From JANWYT01 sp034437555 (GTDB lineage Bacteria > Chloroflexota > Anaerolineae > Aggregatilineales > Phototrophicaceae), in contig DAOTTQ010000013.1 of NCBI GenBank assembly GCA_034437555.1, positions 1 to 64,000 of the forward strand: DNA of 64,000 nucleotides. Direction: 5' to 3'. The notes below the pieces were generated by a model. The model made no database searches, was not told where the DNA came from, and worked only from the letters and a program-made list of their open reading frames with translations. Positions 8,544 to 17,366 of the stretch are shown one piece after another (position 1 is the first letter of the stretch; each line of letters begins with the position of its first letter). Both the position numbers and the translations under genes were made by a program.

Positions 8544-10331
8544 ATGAAAAAGCTGGGGCGTTTTCTTACGATGACATTCTTAGGGGTATTATTTACATCG
8601 TTTACCGCGATGGTTTCATTGGCGCAAGCCTGCCCTTCGCTTGTTCAAAGTGCCATTGAGGCGATTGACCAAAATTGCAATAATTTAGGGCGTAATACGG
8701 CGTGTTATGGCTATAATCTTGTGTCCGCAGAGTTTGCAGAAGATGTTGAAGAAAACACATTCTCAAACCCCTCTGACCGTGTGGGCATTGCCAGCCTACA
8801 AAAGATTCAAACCGCACAATTAGACGTGGATGCCGAACAATGGGGTGTGGGTGTACTAAGCATCCAAGCCAATATCCCCAATACGTTGCCCGGACAAGCG
8901 GTGACCATGATTTTGGTGGGGGATGCCGAGCTAGAAAACGCTGTATTGCCCGAAGATGCGTTTACGCCATCAGACGGCATCACCGTGACAGCCCTCAACA
9001 ACATTAACATCCGTAGCGGTTTTAGCTTACGAAGCAATGTGATTGCGGTTGCCCAACAAGGCACGTCCCTCATTGCGGATGGCTTTAGCCCCGATGGCGA
9101 GTGGGTGCGCGTGGCGACAGAAACCCGCATTGGGTGGGTGAACGCTGGCGTTGTAGAGGCTACCGAATCTTTAGACGCACTGCCTATTTTGGACGGCACA
9201 CAAAGAATGCCCATGCAAGCCTTCTTCTTACGCACGGGCATTGGTGCGCCCGAATGTAGCGAAGCTACCAACAACGTGCTATTGGTACAAGGACCCAAAA
9301 CCGTCAAGGTAGACATTACGGTGAATGGGGCAGCCATGCAAGTGGGTTCTACCGTGATTTACCGCATCTTAGACGATAACCAAATGGAAATTGTGGTGAT
9401 TGATGGTGAGGTTCGCATCTTAGGGGGCGGGCAAAACGGTCAAGACCTGATTGTCTCACAGGGGTATCGCTCGGTGGTGTGCTTGGGTAACCCCGAAAAC
9501 TTGGGTGTGGATGGGGAAGCCAATGACCAATACGTTTCTTGCCCCTTTAGTGAACCCGAAGAAGTGCCACTAGAAGAACTTGGGGCGCAATACTGTGTGC
9601 TAGAGGGTATTTCACCCGATGCGCTTAATTACCCCATTGATTTACTGTGTGAAGGCGAGGATGTGCAAGCATTTTTGGCAAATTATAACCCCACGCCAGT
9701 GCCAACCCTTGCGCCTCCTGTGGATATTTGCGCCACGTTTGCCTTGCTAGACCCCCTACAATCGGTGACGAATGGCTTTGTCACGTTCTCATGGACACCT
9801 GTAAGTGGCGCAACATCGTATGTGGTGAACTTTAGTAATGCGGGTGGTGAGTATATTGGTGGGCAATTGCTAGGCGATACCACCAGCTATAGCACAGATA
9901 TTTTCCCATTACCGCACGCTGGCACGCTAAAATGGAACGTTGTCGCATTGCAAGGCGATAGTATTCTATGTGGCACAGGCGATGCCACAGTGGCTGTACT
10001 TCAGCCCCCGGTGCCTGTTGTCGTCGCTCCGCCTGTGGGCTTTAAAGTGTCGTTCTCATGTGGTTCTGCGGGCGTTTTAAACATCTCATGGAACAACGCG
10101 AAGACAAGCGATTCAATCATGATGAATGATGTTATCATAGGAAGCATGACAGAGGACACATGGCTTAGTATTGGCAGTGGGTCATCGGGGTCGTATGTGT
10201 ATTACTTTTCGTCTACGACCTTCTGTTATAGCAATGGTGGCGCGTCTGCACTTATTTCCTCCTCAGGGGCAACCTCTTCGCCCAGTGGTTTGTCATCAGG
10301 TGTTGGTTCTGTTACTTGCACCTGCCCGTAG
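8544..10331 (+). CDS. Secreted SH3b-domain protein with FecR-like and Fn3-like regions
   Basis: A 595-aa exported protein with a signal peptide of about 29 residues (ends SLAQA). An SH3b domain follows (LNNINIRSGFSLRSNVIAV to IGWVNAGVV), then a FecR-like beta segment (VKVDITVNGAAMQVGS, VVIDGEVRILGGG), a P/T linker, a fibronectin-III-like domain (FSWTPVSGATSYVVNFSNAG) and a Ser/Gly/Cys-rich end. The SH3b plus FecR-like order recurs in the C-terminal half of the clostripain-like protein at 32948. Family knowledge: bacterial SH3b domains bind cell-wall peptides. ATG 8544 has GAAAGG upstream and starts the signal peptide; earlier in-frame starts do not. Confidence 0.7.
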   Translation: MKKLGRFLTMTFLGVLFTSFTAMVSLAQACPSLVQSAIEAIDQNCNNLGRNTACYGYNLVSAEFAEDVEENTFSNPSDRVGIASLQKIQTAQLDVDAEQWGVGVLSIQANIPNTLPGQAVTMILVGDAELENAVLPEDAFTPSDGITVTALNNINIRSGFSLRSNVIAVAQQGTSLIADGFSPDGEWVRVATETRIGWVNAGVVEATESLDALPILDGTQRMPMQAFFLRTGIGAPECSEATNNVLLVQGPKTVKVDITVNGAAMQVGSTVIYRILDDNQMEIVVIDGEVRILGGGQNGQDLIVSQGYRSVVCLGNPENLGVDGEANDQYVSCPFSEPEEVPLEELGAQYCVLEGISPDALNYPIDLLCEGEDVQAFLANYNPTPVPTLAPPVDICATFALLDPLQSVTNGFVTFSWTPVSGATSYVVNFSNAGGEYIGGQLLGDTTSYSTDIFPLPHAGTLKWNVVALQGDSILCGTGDATVAVLQPPVPVVVAPPVGFKVSFSCGSAGVLNISWNNAKTSDSIMMNDVIIGSMTEDTWLSIGSGSSGSYVYYFSSTTFCYSNGGASALISSSGATSSPSGLSSGVGSVTCTCP

Positions 10332-10408
10332 CCAATAGGTTTTTCCGGTTATAAAACATAGGGGTGGCGATACAATGCCACCTCTTTTAATACAGCGAGA
10401 GTGACCTT

Positions 10409-11200
10409 ATGCCCTATACCCCGATGCAACTTGCAAACTCTTTTATCAAAACGGGCGAGTTTACAGATGCCCTAGACGCACTAAACGCGCAATTGGTGCA
10501 AGTTCCCCATGATGATGAAGCGTTACGCCTTCGCGCCCAAGTGTTGGCTCGGATGGATAACCCCTCACAAGCCCTTATAGATATTACGGCGGTGCTTGCG
10601 CCTACGTCCGACGACCAATTTATAAAATCCGTACTATACGAGCGCATGAGTGATATGCCCAACGCTATCGCATCGCTTAATGTGAATGAACCGCGCCACG
10701 CAGAACGCCTTGTGTACTTGCTAGGTATACAAGAAAACTGGCATCGTGTGCTAGAAGTCATTAAAGCGCAACCGCCTTCTTGGCGGTGGCAACAGTACGA
10801 AGCCGATACGCTGGTTAAAATGGGGCGTGATAGTGAGGCGTTGGTGTGCTATGAAGGTGTTTTACAGGCGTTAGCCGTCGTTACGTCACAATCATCACAA
10901 AAAGGCGTGTTTACGGCAATGACGGCGCGTATTTTAATGGCACAGGCGTTTATCTTTTTGCGTCTTGCCCAGTATGATGAAGTAGAAGCACGCTTGCAGC
11001 GCGCAAGCCAGTACATCCCCGACGACCCCGCCATTGGGTTTAACATGGGCATCATTTGGGTGCATCGTGGTGATTTAGCAAAGGCTATCGCGTATGCCAA
11101 AGAAGCCCTCTTAAACGCCAGCCTCGACGTAAAGGCACATCTTTTACAAAGCCTACACGATGACCCGCGCCTAAGCGCGTTACGAGATGCTTTAGAGTAG
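10409..11200 (+). CDS. TPR-repeat protein
   Basis: A 263-aa soluble protein made of about five to six tetratricopeptide-like helix pairs. Examples are SFIKTGEFTDALDALNAQLV, VKMGRDSEALVCYEGVL and IIWVHRGDLAKAIAYAKEAL. No signal peptide or membrane helix is seen. TPRs mediate protein-protein contacts; the partner is unknown. It is monocistronic, with a bidirectional terminator downstream shared with the convergent helicase gene. Confidence 0.7.
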   Translation: MPYTPMQLANSFIKTGEFTDALDALNAQLVQVPHDDEALRLRAQVLARMDNPSQALIDITAVLAPTSDDQFIKSVLYERMSDMPNAIASLNVNEPRHAERLVYLLGIQENWHRVLEVIKAQPPSWRWQQYEADTLVKMGRDSEALVCYEGVLQALAVVTSQSSQKGVFTAMTARILMAQAFIFLRLAQYDEVEARLQRASQYIPDDPAIGFNMGIIWVHRGDLAKAIAYAKEALLNASLDVKAHLLQSLHDDPRLSALRDALE

Positions 11201-11218
11201 TTACAAAAGAACAGGCAT

Positions 11219-11255
11219 AAAAAAAGGGCGTACCCGTTTTGGATACGCCCTTTTT
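11219..11255. terminator. Bidirectional terminator between TPR gene and DEAD-box helicase gene
   Basis: GGGCGTA and TACGCCC pair around a short loop, with an A-run on the left and a T-run on the right, so it can end transcription from both sides of the convergent pair. Confidence 0.85.
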
Positions 11256-11275
11256 AGTGTTAAGTGGGGTGTGAA

Positions 11276-12841
11276 TTATTCTTGGACGCGAGGGCGTTTA
11301 GAGCCTTGTGCCGAGAATGGGCTACGTTCACGGTTGCCGCGATAGCCTTCACGAGTGGCAGGTGTAGCGTTGTCACGGTTGCCACGATAGCCTTCACGGT
11401 TGGCGGGTGTGGCGTTGTCACGGTTGCCACGATAGCCTTCACGAGTGCCAGTGGTACTAGGGGTGGCAGGTGTGGTCGCGTTGTCGCGGTTACCACGATA
11501 GCCTTCACGAGTGCCAGTGGTGTTGCTGGGTGTGCCTTCACGGGTGCTAGAAGTTGCGCCTTCACGGTTACCACGATAGCCACCGCCAGAGGTTGCGCCC
11601 TCACGGTTGCCACGATAACCCCCGCCTTCGCGGTTGCCACGATAGCCTTCACCCTGACCACGATAGCCATTGTTACGGGGCTTTTGGTTAAAGGAGGACA
11701 TAGTAGCGGCTTCGGCGGCATAAGGGTGTTCCGAGATGACAGGCACGCTTAAGCGAATCAGGCGTTCTACATCACGAAGCAACTTACGTTCTTCGGCATC
11801 ACAGAAGGAGTAAGCGATACCGCTTGCGCCAGCGCGTGCTGTACGACCAATGCGATGTACGTATACTTCGGCTTCTAGGGGTAGGTCATAGTTGATAACG
11901 TGCGTTACGTTGTCTACGTCAATCCCACGTGAGGCGATGTCGGTGGCAATCAAGAGGCGGGTTCTGCCCGACTTAAAGTCGGCAAGAGCGCGTTGACGGG
12001 CATTTTGTGACTTATCGCTGTGGATGGCATTGGCGCGGATGTTGGCACGTTCTAGCTGTTCTACCAATTTATCTGCGCCGTGCTTGGTGCGTGTAAACAC
12101 CAAAACGCGGTTGATACTATCGTCGATAAGCACATGCTGAAGTAGCGCGGACTTATCCTTCTTTTGAACAAAGAAAACGCCTTGCGTAATCTTGTCCACG
12201 GTGGTGGCTTGGGGTGTCACTTCAATGTGAACTGGGGTCACCAAAATTTGGTTTGCCAACGACTGAATGGCGGAAGGCATGGTTGCCGAGAACATCACCG
12301 TTTGACGGTTTGTTGGGATTTGGCTGACGATGCGTTTTACATCCGCGATGAACCCCATATCTAGCATACGGTCGGCTTCGTCTAAGACAAGCACTTCTAC
12401 CGCGCTAAGGTCAACGATATTTTGGTTCATCAAGTCCATTAAACGTCCGGGCGTGGCGACGACAATATCGACACCACGGCGCAATGCTTGTTCTTGGCGG
12501 TATTGTTTAACACCCCCAAAAATAACGGTGTGGCGCAAACCAGTATATTTGCCATACCCTCCGATATTCTCACCAATTTGGCTGGCAAGTTCACGGGTAG
12601 GGGAAAGCACAAGGGCGCGGACGACGCCGCGCTTGCGACGTGGTAGGTTGGCGAGGCGTTGCAAAATAGGGAGCGAAAACGCAGCCGTTTTGCCAGTACC
12701 TGTTTGGGCGCAACCCATCACATCCTTGCCTTCTAACATATGGGGGATGGCTTGCATTTGAATGGGGGTGGGGGTAGTGTACCCGAGTGAAACTAATGCG
12801 CGTAAAAGCGCGTCATTTAACTGAAGTTCTTGAAATTGCAT
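11276..12841 (-). CDS. DEAD-box ATP-dependent RNA helicase with GYRGNR-repeat tail
   Basis: A 521-aa RhlE/CsdA-like helicase. Seen: Q motif TPTPIQ (23-28); Walker A AQTGTGKT (45-52); PTREL (81-85); DEAD (154-157); SAT (185-187); C-terminal RecA domain with HRIGRTARAG. From about residue 390 the tail holds eight GYRG units (GYRGQGE, then GYRGNR E/D) with N/T/A/P spacers. Such RGG-like basic tails bind RNA and may favour condensates (family knowledge and inference). GAGGA precedes the ATG. A leader of about 125 nt with a hairpin suggests post-transcriptional or cold-type control. Confidence 0.9.
   Translation of the reverse strand: MQFQELQLNDALLRALVSLGYTTPTPIQMQAIPHMLEGKDVMGCAQTGTGKTAAFSLPILQRLANLPRRKRGVVRALVLSPTRELASQIGENIGGYGKYTGLRHTVIFGGVKQYRQEQALRRGVDIVVATPGRLMDLMNQNIVDLSAVEVLVLDEADRMLDMGFIADVKRIVSQIPTNRQTVMFSATMPSAIQSLANQILVTPVHIEVTPQATTVDKITQGVFFVQKKDKSALLQHVLIDDSINRVLVFTRTKHGADKLVEQLERANIRANAIHSDKSQNARQRALADFKSGRTRLLIATDIASRGIDVDNVTHVINYDLPLEAEVYVHRIGRTARAGASGIAYSFCDAEERKLLRDVERLIRLSVPVISEHPYAAEAATMSSFNQKPRNNGYRGQGEGYRGNREGGGYRGNREGATSGGGYRGNREGATSSTREGTPSNTTGTREGYRGNRDNATTPATPSTTGTREGYRGNRDNATPANREGYRGNRDNATPATREGYRGNRERSPFSAQGSKRPRVQE
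11320..11690. repeat. Imperfect in-gene repeats encoding GYRGNR units
   Basis: Short imperfect repeats around GGTTACCACGATAGCC (+ strand) recur about eight times within the helicase 3' end. They encode the protein tail and are probably prone to copy-number change. Confidence 0.8.
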
Positions 12842-12875
12842 GAGTCCTCAAATTTTGATTAGCGGTTGGGTGAAA

Positions 12876-12910
12876 TTGGGCAACAATGCACGAAGAAATG
12901 CCCTGCCCAA
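12876..12910 (-). promoter_or_regulatory. Hairpin in the helicase 5' leader
   Basis: TTGGGCA and TGCCCAA form a 7-bp outer stem, with shorter internal GCA/TGC pairing. It sits about 35 nt before the helicase start codon, inside the predicted transcript. Confidence 0.45.
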
Positions 12911-12973
12911 TGTCGCGTGAAAGGGGGACTTAAACTACAGAAGAAGAGAAATATCACGATCTCACGCTACGAC

Positions 12974-13002
12974 ATCATATCAGAGAACAGTTTAATTTGC
13001 AA
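12974..13002 (-). promoter_or_regulatory. Promoter of the DEAD-box helicase gene
   Basis: On the - strand TTGCAA, 17 bp, TATGAT preceded by TG (near-extended -10). It predicts a 5' leader of about 125 nt. Confidence 0.6.
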
Positions 13003-13110
13003 AGACCAAAATGACACCAATTACTAAGGCGGCATGATACCTGACCTAAACGACCATGCCAAACATCACGGGTTTGGCGGTTTATGCTCTCATCTCATCC
13101 CGAAGGGTGC

Positions 13111-13116
13111 TATAAT
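13111..13116 (+). promoter_or_regulatory. -10 box of tatA
   Basis: A perfect TATAAT lies 44 bp before the tatA start codon; the -35 is weak. Confidence 0.5.
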
Positions 13117-13159
13117 GGCGAGAAATGTCGTTTAGGAAATTAGCAAAAGGAACACTCTT

Positions 13160-13321
13160 ATGAACCTAGGACCCGGTGAATTACTCATCATTTTGGTGAT
13201 TGTGCTTGTGCTTTTCGGTGTAGGGCGTGTCTCGCGCATTGGTGGCGAGCTTGGACAAGCCGTTGCCAACTTCCGCAAGGGACTTAACAACGAAGAAAAG
13301 CCTAAAACGGACGAAAAATAG
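13160..13321 (+). CDS. tatA: Twin-arginine translocase subunit TatA/TatE
   Basis: A 53-aa protein with the TatA/E layout: short N-terminus with LGPGELLII, one membrane helix (about residues 7-20), an FGVGRVSRIGGELGQA hinge and amphipathic helix, and a charged Lys/Glu tail. Family knowledge: TatA oligomerises with TatC to export folded proteins bearing twin-arginine signals. AAAGGA precedes the ATG. No tatC is in the window. It is shorter than typical TatA (60-90 aa). Confidence 0.88.
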   Translation: MNLGPGELLIILVIVLVLFGVGRVSRIGGELGQAVANFRKGLNNEEKPKTDEK

Positions 13322-13324
13322 GGT

Positions 13325-14164
13325 CTATGACCCTATCTCGCTTATTTTATAGCCGTGTGGGTAAGTGCGATTGGGTTGTTCTGTAAGGAAAAACGGTTTC
13401 TTTCTGGGGAATGCCAGCGTGCGCAAATACCACGCTGCCACCTTCAAGCCCGTTGTGGTTGCCCATCGCACCCCCGCCATAGGCTTTGGATAGCGAAACG
13501 CCTCACGCAAGGGGTCATCCATGAGGGCGTAAATTACTTGTGTGATGATGGGGTGTAAAATTCGTGGATACCACCCCAAGAAAATAGCAATCGTATCATC
13601 CGCCACGCGCCTGCTTTCGGGCGTATAAGCAAAGTGCTTGCGCTCGTAGTTTCTAAAAAACGACTCATAGGCTTCGTAGGTGGTGGGCATGTCTTGGATG
13701 TTCATGCGTCTGCCCACCTCACGCCAAAAGTAAAAGTTAGCGCGGTTTTCGTGGTCGGAGGGCTTGCGCCACCCAAACGCTCTGTGCCAATCAATCGGCG
13801 TAAAAATAAACGTCCCCAGCACATACAAAAAATCATCGTTGCTAATGCCGTAGCGTCCATGCAAACGGTTCATTTGCTTAATGGCTTCGCGCCCACGCTC
13901 GCTATCGTAGCCATTTTCGACAAATTCGGCAATCAACAGGCTGGTATCGTCATAACGGCGTTGCCCGTGATTGTGAAATTGGCGCGTTTGGTCTAGCAAC
14001 GCGCCAATGCTTGGGACGGCATACGTGCGAAAGAGGGCAAATTCTAGGGCTTTGCGCATCAAAAACGGATATTCGTTTGTACCCACCAAGATGACAATTT
14101 CTTGGCAATCTTTTTGAGGGTCTAGTGATAGCACCCGTTTGAGAATGTTATAACGTCCGCGCAT
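13325..14164 (-). CDS. MpaB/DUF2236-family putative oxygenase
   Basis: A 279-aa protein resembling the MpaB/rubber-oxygenase-like DUF2236 family. Seen: QMNRLHGRYGISNDDFLYVLG followed by TFIFTPIDWHRAFGWR, and a C-terminal helical part with PRILHPIITQVIYALMDDPL. Family knowledge: characterised relatives are heme-dependent oxygenases or oxidoreductases; which residue would bind heme here was not determined. It lies 6 bp after the rhodanese gene on the same strand, so the two are probably cotranscribed. It converges on tatA with 3 bp between stops. No signal peptide was seen. Confidence 0.65.
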   Translation of the reverse strand: MRGRYNILKRVLSLDPQKDCQEIVILVGTNEYPFLMRKALEFALFRTYAVPSIGALLDQTRQFHNHGQRRYDDTSLLIAEFVENGYDSERGREAIKQMNRLHGRYGISNDDFLYVLGTFIFTPIDWHRAFGWRKPSDHENRANFYFWREVGRRMNIQDMPTTYEAYESFFRNYERKHFAYTPESRRVADDTIAIFLGWYPRILHPIITQVIYALMDDPLREAFRYPKPMAGVRWATTTGLKVAAWYLRTLAFPRKKPFFLTEQPNRTYPHGYKISEIGS

Positions 14165-14170
14165 ATCACT

Positions 14171-14500
14171 CTACTTTTCTACAGGATGCCCTGCTTTAAT
14201 CCAGCCCAATGTTCCACCGTCTAGGTTATAGAGGGTCTTGTAGCCCTTCGTCACCAAAAATTGAGCGGCTGTGGCACTTCTTCCACCACGCGCACACACC
14301 AAAACAACGGGCTTTTCGGTGGTAATTTCGCCAAAGCGTGTTTCTAGCTCGCTTAAGGGAACATTGACGGCACGCGCCAAGTGACCATCGGCATACTCAT
14401 CTTCTTCGCGCACGTCAATAAGCACATATTCGCTGGCATCTTTGGCTTCAAAATCGGCTTTATAAGCGTCTAAGTCGATGTCTGTATAGGATGATGGCAT
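14171..14500 (-). CDS. Single-domain rhodanese-like protein
   Basis: A 109-aa protein covering one rhodanese domain. The active-site loop is CARGGRS with Cys69, and LIDVREEDEYADGHL is the typical CH2-like start. Family knowledge: it moves sulfane sulfur from thiosulfate or persulfides to a thiol acceptor. AGGAG precedes the ATG. It is the first gene of a likely pair with the MpaB-like gene. The physiological sulfur donor cannot be told from sequence. Confidence 0.88.
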   Translation of the reverse strand: MPSSYTDIDLDAYKADFEAKDASEYVLIDVREEDEYADGHLARAVNVPLSELETRFGEITTEKPVVLVCARGGRSATAAQFLVTKGYKTLYNLDGGTLGWIKAGHPVEK

Positions 14501-14570
14501 GGGATAGTTCTCCTGTTGGTCTATTTGGTTGTTTCACGCGCCCATTATACCCCCTCTAAGTGACAAATGG

Positions 14571-15932
14571 CTAGTTTGTTTTACGCGCCTGAAGCTCGCT
14601 TTGGATGTCCTTAAAGCGTTGGGGGGTGATAGGGTAAATCCACGCCAACGGCAAGCTAAGGAGCAATATAACCAATGGCAATAGGCTGACAAATCCACGC
14701 AATACCAGCAGTACGCTGTCGGGCTGTGCCACAATAACGCCCGCCGTTTCCGGGTTAAGATAGCCCGCCGCCCCCAACAACGCATTAGATAATGCCAAGC
14801 CCAACGATAGCCCCAACTTTTGAATAAACACAAAGAACCCGTAGTACACGCCCTCGCGCCGTTGCCCCGTTTGTAGCTCATCATATTCAATCACATCAGG
14901 GAGCATACTCCATGGAATAAGATACGCCACGCTTACACCCATTCCAGAAAAGAACGCCACAATGGGCATTAGGCTGGCATCGCCCTGTGGTACAAAGAAC
15001 ACGCCAAATAATGCACCACTCCATATCAATGCCCCCATCAAATAGGCGGTGCGCTTGCTATAACGTGCGCTTACCCATGACCACACGGGCAAAAATGCAA
15101 ACGCCGTTATTTGTAAAATGAGCAAAAGCAATGTGAGCGAGTCCTCTGCATTCAGCCAATACCGCACAAACAAGAGCAAATTGGTTTGCACAAGCTGTAA
15201 CGCCAGCCATGAGCATAAATAAATGCCCGTCACAATCAAAAAGGGGCGATTGCCCAACGCCACGCGCACGCCTTCCATAAAGCTAAAGGGCGGTGTTTTC
15301 GGGAGTGTTTCGGGGTCTGGCTCAAAGGTGTAGCGAAATGCCACCAACGAAGACACCGCAATGAGAACCGCCATGATGCCCGCACTAATCAAATAGCCCA
15401 GCTTCACATCCTCACCGCCCAAGCCCACCAATACAGGGTGCAAGCCCACCGCCGACACACCCCCCAAAATAGAGAAGCTAAAGCGATATGCTGTTAGCCG
15501 TGTGCGCTCGTTATAGTCTTGTGTCATTTCTGCGGTGAGGGCGGTGTAGGGAACATTGACCACTGTAAAGCCTAATTTAAGCAGTATGGCAATCAGTAGG
15601 TAGTAAAAGAACAGCCCATTGGCATCGAGTGGGGGAACAATCCAATGCAAAAAGTAGGCGACTGCAAACGGAATTGCGCCAAACAGCAAAAAGGGTCTAC
15701 GCCTGCCCCATTTGGTGCGCGTTCTGTCACTTAGGTTGCCCATCAAGGGGTCTGTGATAGCGTCTGATGCGGTGGCTAAAAGAAAAATAAGCCCCACAGA
15801 GGCGGCGGGCAATAATGCCACATCCAGCAGAAATGCGTTTAGAAAGAAGCCCCCGATGGCGGCGACAATGGCAGCCCCTAAATCGCCAAAGCCGTATGCC
15901 AGCTTGGTCTTGGTAGAAAGTGTATTGGACAT
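14571..15932 (-). CDS. GPH-family (MelB-like) MFS sugar/cation symporter
   Basis: A 453-aa protein with about 12 membrane helices. Seen: the GPH hallmark early region LAYGFGDLGAAI, the loop DAITDPLMGNLSDRTRTKWG with RRRPF just after, and LTAEMTQDYNERTRLTAYR in the middle. Family knowledge: GPH transporters couple sugar, glycoside or glucuronide uptake to sodium or protons. The substrate is unknown, and no sugar-catabolic gene adjoins. AAAAGG precedes the ATG. It is transcribed divergently from recO. Confidence 0.82.
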   Translation of the reverse strand: MSNTLSTKTKLAYGFGDLGAAIVAAIGGFFLNAFLLDVALLPAASVGLIFLLATASDAITDPLMGNLSDRTRTKWGRRRPFLLFGAIPFAVAYFLHWIVPPLDANGLFFYYLLIAILLKLGFTVVNVPYTALTAEMTQDYNERTRLTAYRFSFSILGGVSAVGLHPVLVGLGGEDVKLGYLISAGIMAVLIAVSSLVAFRYTFEPDPETLPKTPPFSFMEGVRVALGNRPFLIVTGIYLCSWLALQLVQTNLLLFVRYWLNAEDSLTLLLLILQITAFAFLPVWSWVSARYSKRTAYLMGALIWSGALFGVFFVPQGDASLMPIVAFFSGMGVSVAYLIPWSMLPDVIEYDELQTGQRREGVYYGFFVFIQKLGLSLGLALSNALLGAAGYLNPETAGVIVAQPDSVLLVLRGFVSLLPLVILLLSLPLAWIYPITPQRFKDIQSELQARKTN

Positions 15933-16000
15933 TGTAAAAAACCTTTTCTAAGAATAATTTGTTTAGCCTGCACGGATTATAACGCATCTTTTAGGCATGA

Positions 16001-16006
16001 TATAAT
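16001..16006 (+). promoter_or_regulatory. Extended -10 promoter of recO
   Basis: TGATATAAT (TGn plus TATAAT) lies 43 bp before the recO start. Confidence 0.5.
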
Positions 16007-16048
16007 TTTAACAGTGACTTTTGCCACCTTATAGAAAGTGAACCCCTT

Positions 16049-16810
16049 ATGCCCCGCGAATCACGGACATTTCGTAGCCTTGCGCTTATTCTTAAACGGC
16101 GTGACATGGGCGAAGCCGACCGCCTGATTACCATGCTTACCCCCCAGCACGGTAAAATAGAGGCGGTAGCAAAGGGCGCACGCAAGCCTGTCAGCACCAA
16201 AACCGGGCATGTGGAACTTTTTACGCGGGCGGATATTTTAGTCACACGCGGACGCACGTTTGATATTTTAACGCAAGCAGAAATGGTACAGCCCTATTTG
16301 CCCCTGCGTGATGAACTGTTGCGCGGTGCTTATGCCAATTACTGTACTGAACTGCTAGACCGCTTTAGCGAAGATGAGGACGCAGACAATAGCCAATTGT
16401 TTGATTTATTGGATACGGCGTTTGCGCGTTTGTGTATTGATGCGGATGTGCGCCGAGTAACGCGCCACTATGAAATGCACTTGTTAAACGCAGTCGGCTT
16501 TAGACCCCAGCTTAATGAGTGTGTAATTACCCACGAGCCAATTTTGCCCGAAAACCAGTTCTTTAGCGATGCCGAAGGGGGCATTGTGTCGCCTGAGGGG
16601 GCAAAGCACATTAGCGGACTAATCCCGTTGCCTTTAGGCACATTAAAGTTTTTGCGCCATCTACAACGTAGCCAATATAAACAAGTGGCAAGCATTGCCA
16701 TTGATGACGCGCTTCATAACGATGCGGAGCGTGTGATGCTAGGCTATATTCGCTATTTGCTAGAGCGTAAACTGCAAAGTGTAGAGTTTATTCGTTTGCT
16801 TCAGCGTTAG
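16049..16810 (+). CDS. recO: DNA repair protein RecO
   Basis: A 253-aa protein with the RecO pattern: N-terminal OB fold (SLALILKRRDMGEADRLITM, GKIEAVAKGARKP) then a helical C-domain. Family knowledge: RecO with RecR loads RecA on SSB-coated DNA. The usual zinc-finger region (CxxC...CxxC) is reduced to a single Cys in NECVITHEPILPENQFF, so this is a zinc-free form. ATG 16049 follows AAAGTGA. Its last 23 bp overlap the end of the convergent anti-sigma-like gene. Confidence 0.88.
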   Translation: MPRESRTFRSLALILKRRDMGEADRLITMLTPQHGKIEAVAKGARKPVSTKTGHVELFTRADILVTRGRTFDILTQAEMVQPYLPLRDELLRGAYANYCTELLDRFSEDEDADNSQLFDLLDTAFARLCIDADVRRVTRHYEMHLLNAVGFRPQLNECVITHEPILPENQFFSDAEGGIVSPEGAKHISGLIPLPLGTLKFLRHLQRSQYKQVASIAIDDALHNDAERVMLGYIRYLLERKLQSVEFIRLLQR

Positions 16811-17360
16811 AGGATGTTACGCTCTGTCCTTCAATAGAATCAAGCAACCCTAGCATCATAGACGGCATCAATGCCAAGGCGGCTGCCGCCGTTATGGGGT
16901 CATCTTTGGCAATGCGCTCTATCTCTTCTAGCAAAATAAGCTGTGCGTCAATCATCAGGCGCATGAGGGCAATAACGCGCTCTAGCACACGCACCAAGAG
17001 CGATGGGTTTGCCATCGAATTGGTCACAAGCCAGCTTGCCGCTACCATGAGGGGCATCATAGACAAAATAGACAATGACAGGCTTGCCATAATGGCTTGG
17101 CGCACTTCTGCGGGGGCTTCGTTGAGCTTGGCTTGGATTTCAATGGCTTGGGCGAGGCGTGCCATAATGGTAATAGCAAGGCGTTGGGGCGCGCGTGCAT
17201 GGGGCGCAGATGCCAGCACGTTGTCTAGGGTTTCTAGGCGGGCATATTCTTGGGCGGCTTCTTCGTCGCGTGCCAAGTGTTGGTACAGTTCTTCGGTTAA
17301 GTCATCAGAAAGCACGCCGTCTAGTTTTTCGTGCATTAGCTGTTTAATGTCGTTCACCAT
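16788..17360 (-). CDS. Putative anti-sigma factor lacking the zinc motif
   Basis: A 190-aa protein starting 6 bp after the ECF sigma gene. The N-terminal 45 residues (HEKLDGVLSDDLTEELYQHL, then ARDEEAAQEYARLETLD) look like the anti-sigma helical domain, but the usual HxxxCxxC zinc ligands are absent. Hydrophobic segments lie at about 95-112 and 160-178 (ALALMPSMMLGLLDSI), so membrane attachment is likely. The role is inferred from position and this resemblance. Its end overlaps recO convergently by 23 bp. Confidence 0.55.
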   Translation of the reverse strand: MVNDIKQLMHEKLDGVLSDDLTEELYQHLARDEEAAQEYARLETLDNVLASAPHARAPQRLAITIMARLAQAIEIQAKLNEAPAEVRQAIMASLSLSILSMMPLMVAASWLVTNSMANPSLLVRVLERVIALMRLMIDAQLILLEEIERIAKDDPITAAAALALMPSMMLGLLDSIEGQSVTSSNAEANE

Positions 17361-17366
17361 GAGTTC

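Larger units (their letters stand above)
12842..13159. other. Divergent intergenic region between helicase and tatA
   Basis: It holds the helicase promoter and hairpin leader on the - strand and a TATAAT for tatA on the + strand (both listed separately). No further gene was seen. Confidence 0.7.

Noticed and set aside
11320..11690. Regular repeats resembling a CRISPR array
   Set aside because: Units are short, imperfect, unevenly spaced and encode the helicase tail; no cas genes are nearby.
11264..11752. Long + strand ORF with repeated AIAFTS-like units
   Set aside because: It is the antisense reading of the GYRGNR repeats of the helicase; repeat-driven openness explains it.
14534..14890. 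118-aa - strand ORF and similar shadows inside the MFS gene
   Set aside because: Out-of-frame reading of the transporter C-terminus without a ribosome site.
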